DNA of 12,889 nucleotides. It comes from Clostridia bacterium (lineage in GTDB: Bacteria; Bacillota; Clostridia; Christensenellales; CAG-138). The notes below the pieces were generated by a model. The model was not told the origin of the DNA, ran no database searches, and saw nothing but the letters and a program-made list of their open reading frames with translations. The stretch covers positions 1 to 12,889 of the forward strand of contig JAEDJH010000045.1 in the NCBI GenBank assembly GCA_016296415.1, in the 5' to 3' direction. This document shows positions 1 to 6,120 of the stretch, one piece after another; the first letter of the stretch is position 1, and every line of letters begins with the position of its first letter. The position numbers were made by a program, and so were the translations under genes.

Positions 1-34
1 AAATTCGGTTTTTCCGCTTCTTATCCATGCCGAA

Positions 35-63
35 ATTATACCATACCCCGTGCGGCAGGTAAA
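35..63 (-). promoter_or_regulatory. Leftward sigma-A-type promoter at the window edge
   Basis: Read on the minus strand, TTTACC (plus 63-58, 4 of 6 matches to TTGACA) is followed after 17 bases by TATAAT (plus 40-35), with a TG extension giving TGGTATAAT. This is an extended -10 promoter firing out of the left edge. The first minus-strand ATG (plus 28-26) would lie at the expected transcription start and opens a Lys/Arg-rich frame that runs off the window. I see no ribosome site before it, so the real start may lie outside the window. Confidence 0.5.
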
Positions 64-280
64 GTTCGGGATTATGAATTTTCTTTGGATTTTGCAGGGG
101 CTTATTCTTGGGGCAAGGGGACACAGTCCCCACCCAAACCCCCGGCAGGGGCCGCACCCCTGCACCCGCAATGTCGGGTTTAAGGAATATCTTTGCATTA
201 TGTATAAATCCCACAATGGGGGGTTCGGGGGAATCTCCCCCCGATGGGGTGTGGGGCAAAGCCCCGCAAAGAAAACCCTC
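64..280. repeat. GC-rich palindromic (MITE-like) intergenic element
   Basis: This gene-free stretch is packed with G/C-run hairpins: 6-bp arms at 117-122/126-131 (loop ACA), 7-bp arms at 145-151/157-163, 6-bp arms at 227-232/236-241, and 5-bp arms at 253-257/261-265 (loop AAA). Its ends are imperfect inverted copies of each other. TTTTCTTT then GCAGGGGCTT on the left (79-103) matches the reverse complement of about 258-276, which reads TTTTCTTTGCGGGGCTT. Short open frames across it have the Gly/Pro/Arg-rich content of translated repeat DNA and no ribosome sites. I infer a small non-coding mobile or REP-like element. The family is not identified and the exact ends are uncertain. Confidence 0.45.
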
Positions 281-309
281 TCGCAATTCCCCCGCACCTG
301 TGGTACAAT
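281..309 (+). promoter_or_regulatory. Probable promoter of thyA-folA
   Basis: TGGTACAAT (301-309) is an extended -10 (TG-n-TACAAT). The -35 hexamer 17 bases upstream, TCGCAA (281-286), is weak, as is common with extended -10 promoters. Transcription would start near 316, giving a leader of only about 15 nt before the thyA ATG at 331. It abuts the repeat element at 64-280. Confidence 0.5.
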
Positions 310-330
310 AAACAAAAACGGAGCGAAAAA

Positions 331-1161
331 ATGAGCAGGGCGGACGAGATATTTATATTAAACTGCAGGGATATACTCGAAAACGGCGTTTGGGATACCG
401 ACCACGACGTAAGACCGAGGTGGGAGGACGGAACGCCGGCGCATACCGTGAAAAGGTTCGGGATAGTAAACCGCTACGATCTTTCCGAGGAGTTTCCCGC
501 ACTTACGATACGGAGAAGCTATGTTGTCAGCGCCGTGGACGAGCTGCTTTGGATATGGCAGAAAAAGTCGAACCGTGTCAGCGAACTCAAGTCCGGCGTA
601 TGGGACGCATGGGCGGACGAAAACGGCACCATCGGCAAGGCATACGGCTACCAGCTCGGTATAAAGCACCGCTACAAAGAGGGTATGTTCGACCAGGTGG
701 ACAGGGTGCTGTACGATTTGAAGCATAATCCGCTTTCCAGACGGATGATAACCAATATCTATAACCACGAGGATCTGAGCGAGATGCAGCTTTATCCCTG
801 CGCATACAGCGTCACGTTCAACGTCTCGGGGAACAGGCTCAACGCCATACTGAACCAGCGTTCACAGGATATGCTCGTTGCAAACTCATGGAACGTGTGC
901 CAGTATGCCGTGCTGGTGCATATGTTCGCAAGCGTGTCGGGGCTTGAGGTCGGGGAGCTTGTCCACGTGATCGCCGACGCCCACATATACGACCGCCATA
1001 TCCCGATCGTGCGCGAGCTTATCGAAAGGAAGCCCTTCGATGCGCCCAAATTCACGCTCGACGGGGATATAAAGGACTTTTACGCCTTTACCGCAAAAAG
1101 CGTGAAGCTGACGGATTACAGCTATCACCCCTTTGACGAAAAGCTGCCCGTGGCGATATAA
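331..1161 (+). CDS. thyA: Thymidylate synthase (ThyA)
   Basis: ThyA methylates dUMP to dTMP in the cytoplasm using 5,10-methylene-tetrahydrofolate, releasing dihydrofolate. The 276-residue product is close to the usual ~264. The nucleophile is Cys157 in LYPCAYS, where many ThyA have LPPCH; as I recall, the LYPCAY form is common in Clostridia. Also visible are the phosphate-binding SRRM (136-139), QRSQD (176-180), NVCQYA (189-194) and DAHIYDRH (216-223), which carries the conserved His and Tyr for the dUMP ribose. The frame is open further upstream to 244, but the ATG at 331 is preferred: GGAG (320-323) sits 7 bases before it, the conserved protein begins there, and the upstream part translates repeat DNA. 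folA follows after 13 bases, the classic partner that recycles the dihydrofolate ThyA makes. Confidence 0.96.
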   Translation: MSRADEIFILNCRDILENGVWDTDHDVRPRWEDGTPAHTVKRFGIVNRYDLSEEFPALTIRRSYVVSAVDELLWIWQKKSNRVSELKSGVWDAWADENGTIGKAYGYQLGIKHRYKEGMFDQVDRVLYDLKHNPLSRRMITNIYNHEDLSEMQLYPCAYSVTFNVSGNRLNAILNQRSQDMLVANSWNVCQYAVLVHMFASVSGLEVGELVHVIADAHIYDRHIPIVRELIERKPFDAPKFTLDGDIKDFYAFTAKSVKLTDYSYHPFDEKLPVAI

Positions 1162-1174
1162 AAAAGGTGGAAGC

Positions 1175-1711
1175 ATGAACATAATCGTATCGGTCGATAA
1201 AAACGGCGGCATAGGCCGTGACGGAGAGCTTCTTGTTCGTATAAAGCGGGACATGAAGCGCTTCCGTGCGCTCACGCTCGGCGGCGTAGTGATAATGGGG
1301 CGCAAAACTTTCATGAGCCTCCCGAACGCAAGCCCCCTGAAGGACAGGGTGAACATAGTTTTGACAAGGGGCGGCTTTTCGGCCGAGGGCGTGCTGACGG
1401 CGCATTCGGTGGAGGAGCTTTTTTTGCTTCTTGAGCGCTACCCCGACAGGGAGCATTGGGTGATCGGCGGCGAAAGCGTTTACAAACAGCTTTTGCCCCA
1501 TTGCGACCGGGCGTATATAACGAGGATATGCGGCGAGTATGCCGCCGACGCATTTTTTTCGGAGTTTGCAAACGGTGCGGCATCCGAAGATGCTGCATCC
1601 GAAGATGCTGCATCCGAGGGCTGGCGGCAGGTATATCGCTCACGCTTGTTCATGCAGGGGGAAACGCCGTTTTTCTTTGAAAATTACAGGCGGAGCGAAA
1701 GGGACGTTTAA
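1175..1711 (+). CDS. folA: Dihydrofolate reductase with a small repeat insertion
   Basis: It reduces dihydrofolate to tetrahydrofolate with NADPH and regenerates the cofactor consumed by the upstream ThyA. The product has 178 residues. Family marks are the N-terminal strand NIIVSVDKNGGIG, the active-site acid Asp26 in LLVRIKRDMKRF, the NADPH-binding VIMGRKTF (39-46), NIVLTR (60-65) and VIGGESVY (96-103). Trp22 of the E. coli enzyme is replaced by Val21, which I believe is usual in clostridial forms. ATG 1175 is chosen over the in-frame ATG 1133 because AAAGGTGG (1163-1170) precedes it and the conserved fold starts there; the 1133 start would also overlap thyA. Residues about 133-148, between FFSEF and GWRQVY, hold an Ala/Ser/Glu/Asp-rich insertion made of a near-perfect 15-bp tandem repeat. 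It lies in a surface loop away from the active site, so activity is probably kept. Confidence 0.93.
   Translation: MNIIVSVDKNGGIGRDGELLVRIKRDMKRFRALTLGGVVIMGRKTFMSLPNASPLKDRVNIVLTRGGFSAEGVLTAHSVEELFLLLERYPDREHWVIGGESVYKQLLPHCDRAYITRICGEYAADAFFSEFANGAASEDAASEDAASEGWRQVYRSRLFMQGETPFFFENYRRSERDV
1580..1618 (+). repeat. 15-bp in-frame tandem repeat inside folA
   Basis: The unit GCATCCGAAGATGCT occurs at 1580-1594 and 1595-1609, identically, and again partly at 1610-1618. It encodes ASEDA-ASEDA-ASE. Because the unit is a multiple of three, slippage would change the loop length without breaking the frame. Confidence 0.9.
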
Positions 1712-1746
1712 TGGACCTTTCCAATTTGAGTAAAGGGCGATTTTTG

Positions 1747-1774
1747 TTGACAGCCGTAGGGTTTATGATATAAT
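1747..1774 (+). promoter_or_regulatory. Consensus sigma-A promoter of the polysaccharide operon
   Basis: A perfect TTGACA (1747-1752) is followed after 16 bases by a perfect TATAAT (1769-1774) with a TG extension (1766-1767). Transcription should start near 1781, leaving a leader of about 108 nt before the ATG at 1889. A promoter this strong before a costly cell-surface operon suggests that control acts later, in the leader. Confidence 0.88.
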
Positions 1775-1796
1775 ATCTTAAATCAATGTGTGAAAA

Positions 1797-1820
1797 TGCA
1801 GCGAAAGCGTCTCCCCTGCA
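1797..1820 (+). promoter_or_regulatory. Leader hairpin, candidate antiterminator
   Basis: TGCAG (1797-1801) can pair with CTGCA (1816-1820). The enclosed segment includes GC-GAAA-GC, a possible GNRA-capped mini-hairpin. The 3' arm overlaps bases 1816-1817, which belong to the 5' arm of the terminator described next, so the two folds exclude each other. The layout (promoter, small hairpin, intrinsic terminator, long polysaccharide operon) resembles leaders controlled by the NusG paralog LoaP. That is an inference from layout; I have not matched the motif and no loaP gene is in the window. Confidence 0.4.
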
Positions 1821-1858
1821 GCGGTTTGAAAAAGTAAAGAATAAGGGGCGGCGTTTTT
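1804..1858 (+). terminator. Candidate intrinsic terminator (attenuator) in the operon leader
   Basis: CGTCTCCCCT (1808-1817) pairs with AGGGGCGGCG (1844-1853): nine pairs including one G-U, with a single T-C mismatch, closing a 26-nt loop. Five T follow directly (1854-1858), and AAAG (1804-1807) can pair with TTTT, the usual A-tract/U-tract layout. It lies about 75 nt into the transcript and before the first gene, so it would cut transcription off unless prevented. The long loop makes it weaker than a compact terminator. Confidence 0.5.
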
Positions 1859-1888
1859 AAGCATTGGATTTGAGAAAGCGGTGGTTTA

Positions 1889-3790
1889 ATGAACGAAAGA
1901 AAACTGACCTCCTCCATAGATAAGGCGATGATAATTCGCATTATCTGCATCATTATTCTGGATGTGGTGCTGATAAATCTCGTTTCCTTTCTGGCACTGT
2001 ATATACGGTTCGACTTCAGCTATCACAATCTTGAGACCAGCGGCTTTTTGGAGGGCGTTATCAAATATGCGCCGTTTAATACCGTATTCACAGTTTTGAT
2101 ATTCGTGGCGTTTCGACTCTACACGAGCCTGTGGGAGTTTGTCGGCATAAGCGAGATGATACGCATCGGCATAGCCGTTGCCATCTCAACGGCAATCAAC
2201 TATTTTTTGATGATATTTGCCTTCGACATAAGCGTGCCGAGAAGCTATCCGCTGTTTTCGTGCCTGCTTCTCGGGCTGTTCATGGCGGCGGAGCGTGTGG
2301 TGTACCGTGTGCTTCGGCGCATCAGGTACGGAAGGGGCAGCCGTGACACGATGCGAAGAACTCTGCTCGTCGGTGCGGGCAGGGCGGGCGCAATGGTGCT
2401 GAAGGACTGCCAGACCAGCGAATACTCGATAAACAAGGTCGTATGCGTTGCCGACGATGACCCGTTAAAACGGGGACAGTATCTCATGGGCGTTAAGATC
2501 GGCGGAAACAGATACAGCATACCGATGCTCGCAAAAAAGTATAAGGTGCAGGAGATAATACTCGCCGTTCCGACCGCACACGCCGAGGACAGGCGGGAGA
2601 TAATCAAAATATGTCAGGAGACCGGCTGCAAGCTAAGGACGATACCCGCAATGGTACAGCTTGCCAGCGGTGCGGTGGATGTAAAAACCATAAGGGACGT
2701 AGATGTTGAGGACCTTCTCGGCAGAGATCCCGTGGAGATCAATATCGAGGATATACTCGGCTATATCGAGGACAAGACCGTTCTCGTCACGGGCGGCGGC
2801 GGTTCGATAGGCAGCGAGCTTTCCAGACAGGTGGCGGCGCATAATCCAAAGCGCCTCATAATATTCGACATATACGAAAACAACGCCTACCATATCCAGC
2901 AGGAGCTTAAGGACAGCCATCCCGAGCTTGATATGAAGGTGCTTGTCGGCTCCGTAAGGGATAAAGCGAGGGTGGAGGAGCTTTTTGAAACCTACCGTCC
3001 GGAGATAGTCTATCATGCGGCGGCGCACAAGCACGTGCCCCTGATGGAGGAGAGCCCGCACGAGGCGATAAAGAACAACGTGTTCGGCACGCTCAACGTG
3101 GCGGAGGCGGCGGACAAATACGGCTCGGAGCGCTTCGTTTTGATAAGCACCGACAAGGCGGTCAATCCTACGAGCATGATGGGAGCGACCAAGCGTGTAT
3201 GCGAAATGATAATCCAGACCGTGAACGCCCGTTCAAAGACCGTGTTTGCGGCGGTGCGCTTCGGCAACGTTCTCGGCTCAAACGGAAGCGTCATACCCCT
3301 TTTCAAAAAGCAGATAGAGGCAGGCGGTCCCGTAACTGTCACGCACAGGGACATAATCCGCTACTTTATGACCATACCCGAGGCTGTCTCGCTCATTTTG
3401 CAGGCAGGCGCCTATGCCGCCGGCGGCGAGATATTCGTACTCGACATGGGCGATCCGGTGCGCATAGACGACCTTGCACGGAATATGATACGGCTTTCGG
3501 GCTTTGAGCCGGACGTTGACATAGAGGTTGTTTATACGGGACTTCGCCCCGGCGAAAAGCTGTATGAGGAGCTTTTGCTGAACGAGGAGGGTCTCGGCAA
3601 AACGGCAAACGAGCTTATCTATATCGGCAAGCCCGTTTCCATAGACGAGGCCTGGCTCGCCGAAAGGCTGAAGGATATGCGGGAAACTCTCGGACGGGGA
3701 GCGCCCCGTGACGAACTTCGAGCCCAAATGCACGTAATAGTACCCGAATTTTCGGAAACGCCCAAGGCAAAAAAACCGGAGCAGAAATGA
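1889..3790 (+). CDS. Membrane CapD/PglF-type nucleotide-sugar 4,6-dehydratase
   Basis: This is a large membrane SDR of the WbpM/CapD/PglF family, which converts UDP-GlcNAc to a UDP-4-keto-6-deoxy sugar, the entry to deoxy amino sugars in surface glycans. The 633 residues are normal for the long form. About four transmembrane helices lie in residues 12-135. A first Rossmann-like domain follows (VGAGRAG, 161-167), then the catalytic domain with the nucleotide site TGGGGSIG (301-308). The altered SDR triad is visible: Thr421-Asp422-Lys423 in ISTDKAVNP, with Met431 where other SDRs have Tyr. RFGNVLGSNGSVIPLF (457-472) and GLRPGEKLYEELL (551-563) are family signatures. The tail from about 615 is Lys/Pro-rich. 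A GGTGG ribosome site (1880-1884) precedes ATG 1889. It is the first gene of the operon, and the next start lies 14 bases past its stop. Exact substrate and product stereochemistry cannot be read from sequence. Confidence 0.9.
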   Translation: MNERKLTSSIDKAMIIRIICIIILDVVLINLVSFLALYIRFDFSYHNLETSGFLEGVIKYAPFNTVFTVLIFVAFRLYTSLWEFVGISEMIRIGIAVAISTAINYFLMIFAFDISVPRSYPLFSCLLLGLFMAAERVVYRVLRRIRYGRGSRDTMRRTLLVGAGRAGAMVLKDCQTSEYSINKVVCVADDDPLKRGQYLMGVKIGGNRYSIPMLAKKYKVQEIILAVPTAHAEDRREIIKICQETGCKLRTIPAMVQLASGAVDVKTIRDVDVEDLLGRDPVEINIEDILGYIEDKTVLVTGGGGSIGSELSRQVAAHNPKRLIIFDIYENNAYHIQQELKDSHPELDMKVLVGSVRDKARVEELFETYRPEIVYHAAAHKHVPLMEESPHEAIKNNVFGTLNVAEAADKYGSERFVLISTDKAVNPTSMMGATKRVCEMIIQTVNARSKTVFAAVRFGNVLGSNGSVIPLFKKQIEAGGPVTVTHRDIIRYFMTIPEAVSLILQAGAYAAGGEIFVLDMGDPVRIDDLARNMIRLSGFEPDVDIEVVYTGLRPGEKLYEELLLNEEGLGKTANELIYIGKPVSIDEAWLAERLKDMRETLGRGAPRDELRAQMHVIVPEFSETPKAKKPEQK

Positions 3791-3804
3791 AAGGAACGTT
3801 GAAC

Positions 3805-5124
3805 ATGAATCTTTACGAAGGACTTGTAAGCGGAGAGGAGAAGCTCTCACTCGTCGGACTCGGCTATGTAGGAATGCCCATCGCCGTGGCGTTCGCCAAA
3901 AAGGTGAAGGTGATAGGCTTTGACGTAAACCAAAGGAAGGTGGAGCTGTATAAAAGCGGCATTGACCCCACGAGGGAGGTCGGCGACGAGGCGATAAAAT
4001 CGAGCACGGTGGAGTTTACCTCCGATCCGGCAAGGCTCCGTGAGGCGAAATTCCATATCGTTGCGGTGCCTACTCCCGTGAAGGAGGACCGCACGCCCGA
4101 TCTGGCGCCGGTGGAGGGCGCAAGCAGACTGCTCGGACAAAACCTCACAAAGGGCAGCATAGTCGTTTACGAATCGACTGTCTATCCCGGCGTTACCGAG
4201 GACGTATGCGTTCCGATACTCGAGAGGGAGTCGGGGCTTAAATGCGGCGTCGATTTCAAGGTGGGCTATTCCCCCGAGCGCATTAACCCCGGCGACAAGG
4301 TTCACAGACTCGAAAGCATAGTCAAAGTCGTATCCGGCATGGATGCGGAAACGCTCGACACCGTGGCAAGGGTCTACGAGCTGGTCGTTGAGGCGGGCGT
4401 TTTCAGGGCAAGGAGCATAAAGGTGGCAGAGGCCGCAAAGGTGATAGAGAACAGCCAGAGGGATATAAACATCGCCTTTATGAACGAGCTGTCCGTGATA
4501 TTCAACAAAATGGGCATTGACACCCGTTCCGTGCTTGAGGCGGCGGGTACAAAGTGGAACTTCATGAAGTTCTCGCCCGGGCTTGTCGGCGGTCACTGCA
4601 TAGGCGTTGACCCGTATTATCTGACCTACTGCGCCGAAAAGCTGGGCTATCACAGCCAGGTGATACTCGCCGGCAGGCGCATAAACGACGACATGGGCAG
4701 ATACGTTGCGGAAAATGCGGTAAAGAGCCTTATCCGTGCCGATATCCCCGTCAAAAGCGCAAAGGTTTCCGTGCTTGGCTTCACGTTCAAGGAGAACTGC
4801 CCCGACACGAGAAATACCAAGGTAATGGATATAATAAACGAGCTTGCCCAGTACGGCATAACGCCCGTGGTCTATGATCCGGCGGCCGACCCCGACGAGG
4901 TGATGCACGAGTACGGCATAAGGCTTTCGGATTTTGGAGAGGCGGAGAACTCCGACGCCGTCATAATCGCCGTTGCCCACGACGGCATGAAGGCGCTCGC
5001 CGAGGAGAACATGGACAGGCTGTTCGGCGGAAAATGCCCCGAAAAGCGTGTTCTTCTTGATATAAAGGGGATGCTCGACATAGATAAATACAGGGAAAGC
5101 GGATATATCTACTGGAGGCTGTGA
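3805..5124 (+). CDS. UDP-sugar 6-dehydrogenase, TviB/WbpO type
   Basis: It oxidises C6 of a UDP-N-acetylhexosamine twice with NAD+, giving a UDP-aminouronic acid (UDP-GlcNAcA or UDP-GalNAcA) for acidic polysaccharide. In the 439 residues I see the N-terminal Rossmann motif GLGYVG (18-23), ESTVYPG (123-129), YSPERINPGDK (155-165, typical of the N-acetylhexosamine branch rather than UDP-glucose dehydrogenase), KVIENSQRDINIA (212-224), the catalytic Cys265 in GGHCIGVDPYYL, and the C-terminal domain motif GFTFKENCPDTRNTK (325-339). ATG 3805 is preferred over the in-frame ATG at 3787, which overlaps the previous stop, because AAGGAACG (3790-3797) sits about 7 bases upstream of it. The next gene starts at its stop codon (TGATG), so the two are translationally coupled. 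UDP-glucose or UDP-ManNAc as substrate is possible but less likely. Confidence 0.88.
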   Translation: MNLYEGLVSGEEKLSLVGLGYVGMPIAVAFAKKVKVIGFDVNQRKVELYKSGIDPTREVGDEAIKSSTVEFTSDPARLREAKFHIVAVPTPVKEDRTPDLAPVEGASRLLGQNLTKGSIVVYESTVYPGVTEDVCVPILERESGLKCGVDFKVGYSPERINPGDKVHRLESIVKVVSGMDAETLDTVARVYELVVEAGVFRARSIKVAEAAKVIENSQRDINIAFMNELSVIFNKMGIDTRSVLEAAGTKWNFMKFSPGLVGGHCIGVDPYYLTYCAEKLGYHSQVILAGRRINDDMGRYVAENAVKSLIRADIPVKSAKVSVLGFTFKENCPDTRNTKVMDIINELAQYGITPVVYDPAADPDEVMHEYGIRLSDFGEAENSDAVIIAVAHDGMKALAEENMDRLFGGKCPEKRVLLDIKGMLDIDKYRESGYIYWRL

Positions 5125-6113
5125 TGGGATTAAAGGAGCTTGCTTTTGACAAAAACAGCGTATTCCTCGTAACGGGCGGTGCGGGCTTCATCGGCTCGAA
5201 CCTTGTTGAGGCATTGCTTGATATGGGGCTTACGGTGCGCTGTCTGGATAACCTTTCCACGGGCAGGCGTGAAAATATAGAGCCGTTTTTTGAAAACCCC
5301 GCCTTCAGCTTCATCGAGGGCGATATACGCTCTTTGGACACCTGCATCGAGGCGGCGGCGGGCGCCGACTATGTTCTGCATCAGGCGGCATGGGGAAGCG
5401 TACCCAGAAGCATAGAGCTTCCGTTGTTATATGAAGAAATAAACATCAGGGGTACTCTCAATATGCTCGAGGCGGCAAGGCAGTGCGGAGTAAAGCGCTT
5501 CGTATATGCCTCAAGCTCATCGGTTTACGGCGACGAGCCGACCCTGCCCAAGTGCGAGGGCAGGGAGGGCAGGCTGCTTTCGCCCTATGCCCTTACCAAA
5601 AGGGCAGACGAGGAATATGCAAGGCTTTACTACAGCCTGTACGGGCTCCCCACGGTAGGGCTTCGCTATTTCAACGTGTTCGGCAGACGGCAGGACCCCT
5701 CCGGCGCATACGCTGCGGTGATACCCAGGTTCATAAAGCAGCTTCTTTCCGGCGAAACGCCCGTGATATACGGCGACGGCAGGCAGAGCCGTGACTTTAC
5801 GTACGTAGATAACGTGATAGAGGCCAACCTGAAGGCATGCCTTGCGGATGAAGGGGCATACGGCGAGGCGTTCAACATCGCATACGGCGGACGGGAGTAT
5901 CTTATAGATATTTATTACAGCCTGACCGCCGCATTGGGGAAAAATATCGAGCCGCAGTTTGCCGGAGAAAGAAAGGGCGACATAAAGCATTCCAACGCCG
6001 ACATATCCAAGGCGAGGCGGCTTTTGGGCTATGACCCCGAATGGAGCTTTTCAAGGGGCATCGGTGCTGCGATAGAGTGGTACAGAGAAAACTTACGGAC
6101 AACGGAGGACTGA
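5124..6113 (+). CDS. UDP-N-acetylhexosamine(-uronate) 4-epimerase, WbpP/TviC type
   Basis: This extended SDR inverts C4 of UDP-GlcNAc/UDP-GalNAc or of the matching uronic acids through a 4-keto intermediate with tightly bound NAD+. The 329 residues show TGGAGFIG (17-24), the serine-rich catalytic stretch YASSSSVYG (128-136), and the Tyr155/Lys159 pair in SPYALTK. WbpP/WbgU/TviC marks are QAAWGSVPRSI (87-97), RYFNVFGRRQDPSG (181-194) and GDIKHSNADISKA (285-297); Ser290 sits where the family carries the small gatekeeper that admits N-acetylated substrates. ATG 5124 overlaps the upstream stop and is served by GGAGG (5114-5118); a GTG at 5121 is also possible. With the preceding dehydrogenase it parallels the tviB-tviC pair that makes UDP-GalNAcA for Vi antigen. 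GalE-like activity on UDP-Glc is the main alternative. Confidence 0.88.
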   Translation: MGLKELAFDKNSVFLVTGGAGFIGSNLVEALLDMGLTVRCLDNLSTGRRENIEPFFENPAFSFIEGDIRSLDTCIEAAAGADYVLHQAAWGSVPRSIELPLLYEEINIRGTLNMLEAARQCGVKRFVYASSSSVYGDEPTLPKCEGREGRLLSPYALTKRADEEYARLYYSLYGLPTVGLRYFNVFGRRQDPSGAYAAVIPRFIKQLLSGETPVIYGDGRQSRDFTYVDNVIEANLKACLADEGAYGEAFNIAYGGREYLIDIYYSLTAALGKNIEPQFAGERKGDIKHSNADISKARRLLGYDPEWSFSRGIGAAIEWYRENLRTTED

Positions 6114-6120
6114 GGCAAGG

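Noticed and set aside
244..330. An N-terminal extension of ThyA from the upstream in-frame ATG
   Set aside because: It would translate the repeat element and overlap the promoter. The ATG at 331 has a GGAG at the right distance and begins the conserved protein.
50..334. Short open frames across the left intergenic region
   Set aside because: They translate the G/C-run hairpin element into Gly/Pro/Arg-rich sequence, have no ribosome sites, and one runs into the thyA start region.
1716..1745. Possible terminator after folA (CCTTT/AAAGG stem, then T5)
   Set aside because: Only five A/T-rich pairs with an 11-nt loop, and the T run merges with the -35 region of the next promoter. Too weak to call.
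3847..4980. A 377-codon minus-strand open frame opposite the UDP-sugar dehydrogenase
   Set aside because: Same reason: the plus-strand gene is unmistakable, and the antisense frame has no ribosome site or motif.
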